From: CAZPMO01 sp964587515 | GTDB lineage: Bacteria; Pseudomonadota; Alphaproteobacteria; MPNO01 | Assembly (NCBI GenBank): GCA_964587515.1 | Contig: CAZPMO010000047.1 | Location: forward strand, 1 to 28,451 | Length of the DNA: 28,451 nucleotides | Reading direction: 5' to 3' | Shown here: piece after piece, positions 8,538 to 16,571 of the stretch | Position numbering within the stretch: the first letter of the stretch is position 1 | Layout of the letters: every line of letters begins with the position of its first letter | Position numbers and translations under genes: made by a program | The notes under the pieces: model-generated | The model's input: only the letters and a program-made list of their open reading frames with translations | Database searches by the model: none | What the model was told of the DNA's origin: nothing

Positions 8538-9869
8538 TCAGCCGGGGGAGGGTAAATTGATTGCGTCGCGGTGGGCCGCGAGGAACTCGTCCAACTCGGC
8601 GTCGGCGGAGACGGCGGCGATGGCGCGGACCCGATAAAGATCGCCGTCCTCGGCCTGAGGCGGCTCGATCCCCTGTTCGAGCGCCGTGGCCAGGCGCAAC
8701 AATATCTTCCGGGCGGTGATGACGGCGATGTCCGATGCGACGAGCCGCTCGCGCGAACGGTCGACGATGCCGCCGTGCCGCGTTCCGGGAATGCTCCGCA
8801 CCGTTTCCTGAATGGCGCGATCCTGTTCGTTGGTGCCGAATATCCCGGTAAAATTTCCCGTGCGCTGAAGGTCCCGGTCGATCAGGTAATCATTGCCCCT
8901 GTTGGCGCTCGGCAGGAAAGTGTCGATCACGTATCCGTCGGGCAGCGCGCAGGCGCCCGGCGACAGCCGGGGCGGAAAATGAAACCCGCTGCCCAGCGCG
9001 CCAAGTTCGGCTTCCGTGAACGATCCATCCCCATTGAACATGTATGCGAAAGTGGTGACATGCTCGTCGTCGACCGGCACCCAGGCGCGGCCGCCCCGCG
9101 GATAGTCCTGGTTGGCGATCAGGCTGAACATGGGGACCAGCCACTGGGTGAGACGCCAGAAATACGCGTCGGGCGTTCTGGTCCTGCGCCGCGTGCCGTA
9201 GACGAACCCGTAATCGGTTTCCCGAAGGGTGAGACTTGGCGGGCCCGGGACAATATCGGGCGTCGCCGCGCTGAACGGCCTCTTCAGCTTCAGCTCATCC
9301 CGCGTGGCGCTGTGGAGGAAGGAAATGTGCGTGGAATCGATCTCGCCCTCCATCCCCTGAGCCCAGTTCGAGCATTGCAACCAGCGGCTTACGTGAACCT
9401 GGTCATCATCGAGGGAGGTCCATTCCAGCGCGGGCAGCTCGGGCATTCGGTCGGCGGGACCCATATAGATCCACACCAGGCCGCCGGCCTCGCGCGTCGG
9501 ATACGCGGTGATCCGCAGCTTGCGCCGCACGTTGTCCGCGTCGGCAACGTTGGGGACATCGATGCATTGGCCGTCCACGTCGAACTTCCAGCCATGATAG
9601 GCGCAGCGCAAGCCGCAATCCTCGTTACGGCCCCAGAACAGCTGCGCGAGCTTGTGCGGACAATAGGCGTCGACGATGCCAACGCGCCCCGACGTGTCGC
9701 GGAACGCAACCAGGTCCTCGCCCAGGATGCGCAACCGCTTCGGCGGGGAATCCGGCTCCGCCACTTCGGCGGCCAACAGAGCCGGCAACCAGAAGCGGCG
9801 AAACAGGTTGCCCATCGGTGTGCCTGGACCGGTACGACAAAGCTTTTCGTTTTCCTGGAGTGACAGCAT
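8538..9869 (-). CDS. Rieske non-haem iron oxygenase, phthalate 4,5-dioxygenase-like
   Basis: A 443-residue oxygenase alpha subunit. The Rieske cluster ligands are Cys70-Pro-His72 and Cys89-Ala-Tyr-His92. The mononuclear iron site is Asp178, His181 and His186 (DSTHISFLH). The N-terminus (MLSLQENEKL, then GPGTPMGNLFRRFWLPAL) is typical of the phthalate dioxygenase group, which hydroxylates or demethylates aromatic substrates using electrons from a separate reductase. No reductase gene is nearby. I chose the ATG at 9869 because it matches the family N-terminus; an in-frame GTG at 9890 adds 7 residues. The UbiD-family gene follows after 104 bases on the same strand. Confidence 0.9.
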   Translation of the reverse strand: MLSLQENEKLCRTGPGTPMGNLFRRFWLPALLAAEVAEPDSPPKRLRILGEDLVAFRDTSGRVGIVDAYCPHKLAQLFWGRNEDCGLRCAYHGWKFDVDGQCIDVPNVADADNVRRKLRITAYPTREAGGLVWIYMGPADRMPELPALEWTSLDDDQVHVSRWLQCSNWAQGMEGEIDSTHISFLHSATRDELKLKRPFSAATPDIVPGPPSLTLRETDYGFVYGTRRRTRTPDAYFWRLTQWLVPMFSLIANQDYPRGGRAWVPVDDEHVTTFAYMFNGDGSFTEAELGALGSGFHFPPRLSPGACALPDGYVIDTFLPSANRGNDYLIDRDLQRTGNFTGIFGTNEQDRAIQETVRSIPGTRHGGIVDRSRERLVASDIAVITARKILLRLATALEQGIEPPQAEDGDLYRVRAIAAVSADAELDEFLAAHRDAINLPSPG

Positions 9870-9911
9870 GACCGCGTTTCTATCAGGCACCGAATGCGCG
9901 TCGCGGTCAAA

Positions 9912-9940
9912 ATTCTAGGTGTCCGGGGAGTGCATGTCCA
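9912..9940 (-). promoter_or_regulatory. Candidate sigma-70 promoter for the Rieske oxygenase gene
   Basis: On the minus strand, TGGACA (9940-9935) and TAGAAT (9917-9912) are separated by exactly 17 bases. Transcription would start near 9905, giving a leader of about 35 bases before the ATG at 9869. This fits that start better than the upstream GTG. Both boxes are imperfect matches to the consensus, so this is a prediction only. Confidence 0.4.
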
Positions 9941-10011
9941 TCAAGGCGAAGCGAGCGCCGTGGGTCGAAGTGGGCTCAATCGATCAGCGCGCCGTTCATG
10001 GGGCGGGGATT

Positions 10012-12336
10012 TTAAAGGTTGTCGCCACCGTGAAAAGTCGGCCCTACTTCCGTCGTGGTGGCGTTGCCGGCGGAATCTATGGAGGTGACCCGGAGCACCA
10101 TGCCCGGCGCCTTTATTTTCAGGAAGTTGCGCTTGGTCTTGATCTCCGCGTGACGGTCCACGGACGCGAAATCGACGATCTGGCCATTGGTGACGGAGAT
10201 CGGTGACGGCCATCCGACCACATCAAGCACCGCGGTGGCGCTGATCGACGGGTCGCAACCGTCGCTCGCCGCGAACGCGATTTCATAGCGGCCCTTGTGG
10301 TGGCCACGCCCGCGTTCGCGACCGCGTTGGTTTCCTTCGCGCTGATGCCCGATGCGCGCGATCAATATCAGGTCAGCGGTCACCTCTGGCGGTGTGGTAT
10401 CGACGACCACCACCGTAAAGTCGCATGAGTCCCTGTTAAGGTTGCCGTCGACGGCAAAACAGACAACCGACGTGGCGCCCATGGTGAAGGTCGATCCCGA
10501 CGGCACGTCGCAAGCGCTGGCGGTGACGCTGCAGTTATCGCCCGAGGTCTGGCCATAATAGGCGACTTCCCCGGACGTGCCGGAGCATTCAAGGGTCTGC
10601 GGCACCGGGCAGGTCACTTTGGGCGACTCCAGATCGACGACCTTCACGTTAGCTTTGCATGAATCGAAAAGAGCCGCGCCGTCGGTGACGGTCAGCGCGG
10701 CCTCGGTCTGCCCCAGGCCGAACGGGCCGGGCGGCGACTGCGCCAGGGTGATCGGCTCGCCATCGGGATCGGACGAGCCGCCGTCGATATTGGCGGTCGC
10801 GGTGCACAGCCCGGGATCCGTGGCCACCGTGACGTCCCGGCAAGTCGCGACGGGTGGCTGGTTCGGCCCACCCATGTCATGCACGAAATCGTCGAATTTA
10901 CTGCCATTCGCATCGCCGCCGGCGATCAGGTTGGTCGAATTGGAAGAAAAGCCGACATAGCGTCCATCGGCGCTGATCATGGCTTTGAGGCTGGTCGCAT
11001 TGCCCTGCACCCCCGTGCTGGAGATACTGACCATGTCCGTCGCCGTAGCGCCCGGCTCGTCGAAGATGCCGTCTTCGTCCGTATCGCGATCATGAACGAA
11101 GATATCGGCGATTGTCCCGTTTTCATCGGGTCTCGAAACAAGGTCGGTGCCGTTGGACTCAAAAGCAACATAACGACCGTCCGCGCTGATTGTCGGCGTA
11201 TTGACGACGTAGAAATTCGCTGTCCCCGAATTGTCCACGCTTATGAGCGATGTGGAGCCGGTTTCGCGATCACGGACGAGAACATATGGCCCGCTGCTGT
11301 CGGGATCGATCGATGGATGAAGATTGGTCGCGAACGAATAATACACCACGAAACGGCCATCGACGCTGATCGAGTGGCCCAGGCTTCTGTCGTTGCCCTG
11401 TTCGCCCGCGTCGGAAACACTGGCGCGTTCGGTCGCAATCGCGCCCGGTTCGTCGAAGACGCCGTCGTTATCCGCATCCCTGTCATGAACGTAAATGTCC
11501 CAGTAACCGGCATTGGCGAAACCGCCGGGAACAAGATTGCTCGCCATGGAACCGAAAGCCACGAATCGTCCGTCGGCGCTGATCGATGGTTGAACACTAT
11601 CCGAATTACCCTGGGCGCCATCGGCCGCGATGCTGACGCGCCTGGTGACCCCAATCTTGCGATCGCGGACATAAATATCCCCGGTGCCGCCATTCATATC
11701 GGTTTCGGTTGTAAGATTTGTCGCGTTCGACCAAAACCCGACGTAACGCCCGTCGGCGCTTATGGAAGGGCCGAAGCTGTAACGATCAGGTAACCCACCG
11801 GTGACGGAAATACTCACCACTTCGGTTGTTATTGCGCCGGGCTCATCGAATATACCGTCGTTGTCGGCATCGCGATCATGCAGAAATATTAGGGGGGTGT
11901 TTACTTTCCCGATGCTCGGAACCAGGTTTCCCGCTGACGATTCGAACGCGACGAAACGGCCGTCCGGGGATATTTTGCCGCCGGTGCTGGGTTTGTTACC
12001 GAGTTCTCCGGTACTGGAGACGCTCATGGCGATGATCTTGATCGCCCCGGGCTCGTCGAACACGCCGTCATTGTCCGCGTCGCGGTCGTGGACATATATG
12101 TGACGTTTATTACCGTTTTCTCCCACGCCGGGAACCAGGTTGGTGGCCGACGACCGGATAACGACATAGCGCCCGTCGGCGCTCATGGAATCCACATTAC
12201 TCGTGTCGTCGGCCTGCACCCCGGCATCGTTCACGCTGATGACCGTGGTGGTGCCGGCCTGGCCCCAGGCCGAGACGGCCAGCATCGACGATAGAAGAAA
12301 AGAAGCTAATCCAACAAATTTGCACATCGCCCGCAC
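10012..12336 (-). CDS. Secreted PD40 beta-propeller protein with Ca-type loops and HYR-like tail
   Basis: A 774-residue protein with a Sec signal peptide (hydrophobic residues 6-23, cleavage near AWGQ-A). Seven blade repeats begin at SxDGR(Y/F)V, residues 52, 123, 193, 253, 324, 384 and 455; spacing is 70-71 for long blades and 60 for short ones. Four long blades carry DRDADNDGVFDEPGA-like loops with the DxDxDGxxD calcium-ligand pattern (starting near residues 86, 156, 287 and 418). Residues about 495-650 are cysteine-containing HYR/Ig-like modules ending in VDTTPP. An Arg/Gly/His-rich stretch (662-683) precedes a last Ig-like segment. Probably an extracellular or surface binding protein; no catalytic motif is seen. 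The start is a GTG at 12336 or an ATG at 12327. Confidence 0.85.
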   Translation of the reverse strand: MRAMCKFVGLASFLLSSMLAVSAWGQAGTTTVISVNDAGVQADDTSNVDSMSADGRYVVIRSSATNLVPGVGENGNKRHIYVHDRDADNDGVFDEPGAIKIIAMSVSSTGELGNKPSTGGKISPDGRFVAFESSAGNLVPSIGKVNTPLIFLHDRDADNDGIFDEPGAITTEVVSISVTGGLPDRYSFGPSISADGRYVGFWSNATNLTTETDMNGGTGDIYVRDRKIGVTRRVSIAADGAQGNSDSVQPSISADGRFVAFGSMASNLVPGGFANAGYWDIYVHDRDADNDGVFDEPGAIATERASVSDAGEQGNDRSLGHSISVDGRFVVYYSFATNLHPSIDPDSSGPYVLVRDRETGSTSLISVDNSGTANFYVVNTPTISADGRYVAFESNGTDLVSRPDENGTIADIFVHDRDTDEDGIFDEPGATATDMVSISSTGVQGNATSLKAMISADGRYVGFSSNSTNLIAGGDANGSKFDDFVHDMGGPNQPPVATCRDVTVATDPGLCTATANIDGGSSDPDGEPITLAQSPPGPFGLGQTEAALTVTDGAALFDSCKANVKVVDLESPKVTCPVPQTLECSGTSGEVAYYGQTSGDNCSVTASACDVPSGSTFTMGATSVVCFAVDGNLNRDSCDFTVVVVDTTPPEVTADLILIARIGHQREGNQRGRERGRGHHKGRYEIAFAASDGCDPSISATAVLDVVGWPSPISVTNGQIVDFASVDRHAEIKTKRNFLKIKAPGMVLRVTSIDSAGNATTTEVGPTFHGGDNL
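10930..12183 (-). repeat. Tandem blade repeats within the PD40 gene
   Basis: Seven imperfect direct repeats of about 180-213 bases encode the propeller blades. The best conserved DNA segment encodes the DxDxDG loop and recurs near 11048-11100, 11441-11493, 11835-11887 and 12048-12100. The copies differ mostly at synonymous positions, which points to old duplication under protein-level selection rather than recent expansion. Confidence 0.75.
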
Positions 12337-12364
12337 TAATCCTTAGCCAAATTAATTAGTGCGG
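12331..12364 (-). promoter_or_regulatory. Leader inverted repeat spanning the start of the PD40 gene
   Basis: CCGCACTAAT (12331-12340) and ATTAGTGCGG (12355-12364) form a perfect 10-bp inverted repeat with a 14-base spacer. On the minus strand the spacer holds the likely ribosome binding site AAGG, and the second arm contains the GTG start candidate and ends just before the ATG at 12327. In RNA this would be a hairpin presenting the ribosome binding site in its loop; in DNA it could be an operator. The flank is AT-rich (20 G/C of 60 at 12361-12420) and holds another inverted repeat, TAAAATT/AATTTTA (12395-12415). Confidence 0.5.
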
Positions 12365-12481
12365 ATGTTTAACAACCTTGGGTATAGGCGTTATTAAAAT
12401 TCTTGGTTAATTTTATCGATGCATTTAATTCGCTGAAATCGCGCCGTTTGAGCGGTAATCCGCCCCATCCCGCGCCGGGAA

Positions 12482-13936
12482 TTACGCCCTCGGCGGCACC
12501 GGGGTGAATTCCAGGTTTGCGGTCGCGACGTCGGCGAACAGCGCCTTGTGCTCGTCCTGGGTCAGCGGCCACAGGATCGGGGTACCGTTCTGATCGGCGT
12601 ACCAGTTGCGGCACCCGACCCATACGGTGTCGGGGAAGGCGGCGTCGAGGCGGGCGACGAAACGTTCGGTCGCCTCGACCGTCGGCGCGATGGCGACCCG
12701 GCGATCCCGGGCCATCTCGATAAGCCGCATGATGTAGGGGATCTCCTGATCAAGACCGAGCGGTATCGGGACGTTGTTGACCGGACCGAAAGGCCCGTAC
12801 AGCATGAACATGTTCGGGAAACCCGGCAAAGCGATCCCGCCAAAGGAATAGATCCTGTCCTTCCAGAGTTCCTCGAGGGTCGCGCCGTTCTGGCCGGTCA
12901 TATTCATGGGCCGCATATAGGCGTGGGAATCGAAGCCCGTTGCATAAACCAGCACGTCTAGCTTCTTCAGCGTGCCGTCTTCCATCACCACGCCTTCGGG
13001 AACGATCCGCTCGATCGGATCGAATTCCAGGTGGACGTTGGGCAACTGCACCGCCTCAAAGTAGTTCTGGTCGGATTTCGGGATGCGGGTGCAGCCCAGA
13101 TGGTGCTCGGGCGTCAGCTTCTTCTTCAGCTCGGGATCCTCGATGGCATCGAGGTAGCTTACGAACTCGCGCTCCATCGCCTCGCGCTGGGGGCCGGGCT
13201 TCAGGCGCCAGTGGTCCCCCTCGTTGATCATTTTCCACAGCTTGCGCTGCTCGCGCCGGTAGGCGAAGGGGAGCCGCAGCCACAGGCGATGGAACAGGGT
13301 CGTGTGGGGGTTCTCGCGAATATGGATCCATTGCGCCCGGCGAATGAACTGGGTGACGTCGCACCCCTTCCAGGCCAGGGCCTCGGTTATCTGGACGCCG
13401 CTGCAGCCGGCCCCGATGATGCCCCACCGGTTGCCTTCGTAGGGCACATCGTGGTCCCAGCGCGCCGAATGGAACGCCGGCCCGGCGAAACTGTCGCGGC
13501 CCTCGATGTCGGGATAGATCGGCTTCCTGAGGAAACCGGTCGCGGCGATGAAGACGTCGGCGATATCGGTTTCGCCCTTGGCGGTTGCGAGGTGCCAGCG
13601 ACCGTCCACGAATTTCGCCTCGACGATCTCCTCGTTGAAGCGGATATTTTTTCGCAAGCCTCGATCGTTCGCGACTTTCTTGATGTAGTCCTGGATCTCG
13701 GGCGCCGGTGCGTAGGTGCGCGACCAGTCGTAGTTGGGCTGGAAGGGAAACTCGTACTGGCGCGACATCACATCGACGAAAAGGCCGGGATAGGTATTGT
13801 CCCGCCAGGTCCCACCGACCTCGTCGGCCTTCTCGTAAACCGTGAAATCGATGCCGGCGCGCGTCAGCTTCTCGGCCATGAACAAGCCGGCGACACCCGC
13901 CCCCACGACCGCGACCCGGAATTCTCGACCAGCCAT
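12482..13936 (-). CDS. Flavin-containing monooxygenase, type I Baeyer-Villiger-like
   Basis: A 484-residue FAD/NADPH monooxygenase. It has the FAD Rossmann motif GAGVAG (12-17), GGTW (41-44) and a second nucleotide motif GAGCSG (175-180). Between them, F150-x-G152-xxx-H156-xxx-W160-D161 fits the Baeyer-Villiger fingerprint. An ATGF motif also occurs in the C-terminal half. Such enzymes insert oxygen beside a ketone, giving esters or lactones. I chose the ATG at 13936 because the Rossmann strand should start a few residues from the N-terminus; an open frame extends 55 codons further but looks non-coding. It is divergent to an HsaA-like monooxygenase. The substrate is unknown. Confidence 0.9.
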   Translation of the reverse strand: MAGREFRVAVVGAGVAGLFMAEKLTRAGIDFTVYEKADEVGGTWRDNTYPGLFVDVMSRQYEFPFQPNYDWSRTYAPAPEIQDYIKKVANDRGLRKNIRFNEEIVEAKFVDGRWHLATAKGETDIADVFIAATGFLRKPIYPDIEGRDSFAGPAFHSARWDHDVPYEGNRWGIIGAGCSGVQITEALAWKGCDVTQFIRRAQWIHIRENPHTTLFHRLWLRLPFAYRREQRKLWKMINEGDHWRLKPGPQREAMEREFVSYLDAIEDPELKKKLTPEHHLGCTRIPKSDQNYFEAVQLPNVHLEFDPIERIVPEGVVMEDGTLKKLDVLVYATGFDSHAYMRPMNMTGQNGATLEELWKDRIYSFGGIALPGFPNMFMLYGPFGPVNNVPIPLGLDQEIPYIMRLIEMARDRRVAIAPTVEATERFVARLDAAFPDTVWVGCRNWYADQNGTPILWPLTQDEHKALFADVATANLEFTPVPPRA

Positions 13937-14093
13937 CAACCCGCTTCTTTTGGTTTCATTCGTGACGCGCCGAAAAATACTGCCCAACGTTAGCACGCCA
14001 CCGAACCAAGCGGAAGATCGCCGTATCCGGCGCGCGCGTCCGGTTGACACGGGCAAGTCCGGCCCCCAGACTCCCGGTGAAAGGGGTCGGCGA

Positions 14094-15296
14094 ATGGACA
14101 CTTTGGATCAGACCGCAATCGAGCCCGATGAACTGGTCGCGCGCGCCCGCGCGCTCGCCCCGATGCTGCGTGACCGCGCCCAGCGTGTCGAGGACGACCG
14201 CCGCGTCGCCGACGACACCATCGAGGCGATCCGCGAGGCCGGCATCTTCCGCGTCCTGCAGCCGCGCGCCTTCGGCGGGCTGGAAGGCGACTGGCGCACC
14301 GTGGTCCGCATCTCCGACGAGCTGTCGGCGGGTTGCGGCTCCACCGGCTGGGTCGCCGGTCTGATCATGGCGCATCAATGGCTGCTGGCGAATTTCCCCA
14401 TGCAGGCCCAGCATGATGTCTGGGACGGCAACCCGGCCGTGGGCATCGCGGGCTCCTACGCCCCCGCCGGCCGGGTGGAGAAAGCCGACGGCGGCTACCG
14501 GATCACCGGGGAGTGGCGTTTCACCAGCGGCTGCGACGTGGCCGACTGGTCGGTGATGGGCGCGATGGTGCCGCCCGATCAGGACGGCGGCCCGCCAACG
14601 GCCAGCTTCCTGCTGGCGCCGCGCGCCGATTACGTGATCGAGGACGACTGGTTCGCCATGGGGCTCGCCGGCACCGGCTCGAAGACGCTGGTCTGCGACG
14701 GCGCGTTCGTGCCGGAACACCGCAAGGTCTCGTTCGCCGACATCTCGCTGGGGACCTCGCCGGGCGCGGCGGCGCACGGCTATTCGCTATACCGGATTCC
14801 GTTCCTGTCGTGCCTGCCGGTCTGCATCGGCACCCCGCCACTCGGCATGTTGCGCGGCGCGATCGAGGATTTTCGGGAAGCGGCGCGCACCCGCGGCACC
14901 CGCGGCGCCATCGCGGGCGGCGGCAGCAAGCTCGCGGAGTTCGCAGCCGTGCAAACGAGCTTCGCCGAAGCTTCGATCGCGCTCGATTCCGCCATGCTGC
15001 TGTTCCACCGCGACCTGCAGGAAGTCGCCGATGTCGCCGCCCGTGGCGAACAGGTCTCGGTCGACCTCCGCATCCGCAACCGCCTGACCCAGGCCTATGC
15101 GGTGCGCCTCGCCGTGCAGGGTATCCAGGGTCTGTTCGACGCCTCGGGCGGGGCCGGCATCTATCTCGACAACAACATCCAGCGGCGCTGGCGCGACATC
15201 AACGCCGCCGCCCGCCACATCGCCTTCAACTGGGCCGCGTCGAGCACCATGTACGGCCAGAACGCCTTCGGGCTGGAGCCCATGGGGCAGTATTAG
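14094..15296 (+). CDS. Acyl-CoA dehydrogenase-fold flavin-dependent monooxygenase (HsaA/HpaH-like)
   Basis: A 400-residue protein with the acyl-CoA dehydrogenase fold. Its landmarks match the flavin-dependent aromatic monooxygenase branch: CGSTGWVAGL (81-90), SYAPAG, RFTSGCDVADW and GLAGTGSKTLVC. In HsaA of the mycobacterial cholesterol pathway these positions are similar; that enzyme hydroxylates a phenolic ring using reduced flavin from HsaB. No reductase is in this window. AAGGGG (14081-14086) lies 7 bases before the ATG at 14094, which fixes the start although the frame is open further upstream. An acyl-CoA dehydrogenase-like role without oxygen is the alternative. Confidence 0.85.
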   Translation: MDTLDQTAIEPDELVARARALAPMLRDRAQRVEDDRRVADDTIEAIREAGIFRVLQPRAFGGLEGDWRTVVRISDELSAGCGSTGWVAGLIMAHQWLLANFPMQAQHDVWDGNPAVGIAGSYAPAGRVEKADGGYRITGEWRFTSGCDVADWSVMGAMVPPDQDGGPPTASFLLAPRADYVIEDDWFAMGLAGTGSKTLVCDGAFVPEHRKVSFADISLGTSPGAAAHGYSLYRIPFLSCLPVCIGTPPLGMLRGAIEDFREAARTRGTRGAIAGGGSKLAEFAAVQTSFAEASIALDSAMLLFHRDLQEVADVAARGEQVSVDLRIRNRLTQAYAVRLAVQGIQGLFDASGGAGIYLDNNIQRRWRDINAAARHIAFNWAASSTMYGQNAFGLEPMGQY

Positions 15297-15311
15297 GGGG
15301 ATGTTCGCCGT

Positions 15312-15325
15312 GTCACACGTGTGAC
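15312..15325. promoter_or_regulatory. 14-bp perfect palindrome between convergent genes
   Basis: GTCACACGTGTGAC is a perfect 14-bp palindrome 15 bases after the HsaA-like stop codon. It is followed by a 6-bp inverted repeat CGGGTC/GACCCG (15325-15342) that overlaps the glycosyltransferase stop. There is no T-tract. It could be a protein-binding site or part of a transcript-end structure; its position downstream of both genes argues against a promoter operator. Confidence 0.4.
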
Positions 15326-15328
15326 GGG

Positions 15329-16571
15329 TCAGGAGCGACCCGGCTTGTCCGCGATCATTTCCTGGAGCCACCCTTCGAACAAATCGACCCGGGCGGTCCA
15401 GTCATTCTGGCGCGCACGAGCCTGACGCGTCTCCGGGGTGCCGATGCCGTTCCCGGCAAGCGCCTTTTCGATTTCGGCGATCCATTCATCGGGCGAGTGG
15501 GCGATCGCGATCTGGTCCGCGAATTCCCGCACCGAGACCTGATCCGCCGCAACAACCGGAAGACCCACCGCCAGATATTCATGTGTCTTTAAATGGATCA
15601 ATTGCTTTCCACCAGCCCTCGCCGTCGGTGCGGTAGCACATCACGTTGACGTCCATATGCCTTTCATAGGCGGGTACATCCGCGTACTCCCGTCGTCCGA
15701 GAAAATGCACGTTCGGAAGGGATCGGCATGCTTGATAAGCCTCATATATATGCCGATGCTCGTCACCAGTGGATTCGGCGTCGACACGCAATATCTTGCC
15801 GACAAACACCCAATGCCAGTCGGGTCTCGCTTTCGCCAGATGGACAACCAGAGCAAAATCAACTTTCAAATTGACCGAGCCGGTGTAACCGATCCGTGGA
15901 CGCGGAATATCCGCCATATCAGGCGGACAGGCGCTGCCTTCCGATGATGCAAAAAAATCAAAATCCACGCCGTTCGGAAGAATCCGCGCCTTGGACGGCC
16001 CGTCGCCCGGCAGTTCCCGAGCCATCGCCTCCGAACAGGCCACCAGCAAATCCGCCCGCTCGACAAGATACCGGTGCTCTCGGTCATTTTCAGCGGACCA
16101 GCCCGGCATCAGATTCAACGCGTCCTCAACGTAATAAATAAGCGGCACGCCCGGAAATTCACGAACCAGCGGCTCGAATACATTGCAAAATGTGATGAGA
16201 ACATGCCCGGCGGGAGATTTATTGAGTCTCTTCAACGACCTCAGAAAAAATTTGCGGGATAACACGTTCAAACGGGGCGGGCGCGGAACGTGAATATCGA
16301 ATTTTCGGGACCGCCTGACCATGACGTTGGAGGTCGCATCGACGACGCTCCGCCACGTCGCCGACCGCCAGGACGCGCCTAAAACCTCCCAAGTTCCGAA
16401 CTGGCCCGTGGAATACGCCACATCCCAACCCCGAGCACCGAGCCGGGAAAGGATATGCTGCCTCGGCATCCAGTCTTCACCCCATTCATTTTGCCCAAAC
16501 GCGATGATGGCGGGGCGAACCGACGGGCTACATTCGGCGAATGTATTCTCCCGGATAGGGGAAACGAACAT
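15329..16571 (-). pseudogene. Glycosyltransferase family 4-like gene broken by a frameshift
   Basis: Two reading frames together encode one GT4-type enzyme. The first (16571 to about 15590) covers the N-terminal domain (EDWMPRQHILSRL) and much of the C-terminal domain (RILPNGVDFDFF, RIGYTGSVNLKVDF, LPNVHFLGRR). It then ends as AIDPFKDT-stop. The second frame continues exactly where it should (LKTHEYLAVGLPVVAADQ) to the stop at 15329. One extra base in CCATTTAAAGAC (plus strand about 15588-15593) explains it; without it the product would be about 413 residues, normal for the family. It would transfer a sugar to a glycan or lipid at the membrane. The break removes the conserved donor-binding end, so it is probably inactive unless this is a sequence error. 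Confidence 0.85.

Noticed and set aside
8571..9863. A 430-codon open frame on the plus strand opposite the Rieske gene
   Set aside because: Its composition is that of a GC-rich antisense shadow, while the minus strand carries intact Rieske and iron-site motifs.
10930..12183. Regular direct repeats that might be a CRISPR array
   Set aside because: The units are 180-213 bases, imperfect, and encode protein blades in one continuous frame.
14044..14049. TTGACA as a -35 box for the HsaA-like gene
   Set aside because: No acceptable -10 box lies 16-18 bases downstream, so I did not list a promoter.
13842..14093. N-terminal extension of the HsaA-like protein
   Set aside because: The extension lies opposite the start of the Baeyer-Villiger gene and lacks family similarity. 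AAGGGG 7 bases before the ATG at 14094 gives a better start.
13937..14101. N-terminal extension of the Baeyer-Villiger monooxygenase
   Set aside because: The FAD motif should lie near the N-terminus, and the 55 extra residues are Arg/Ser-rich without a recognisable pattern.
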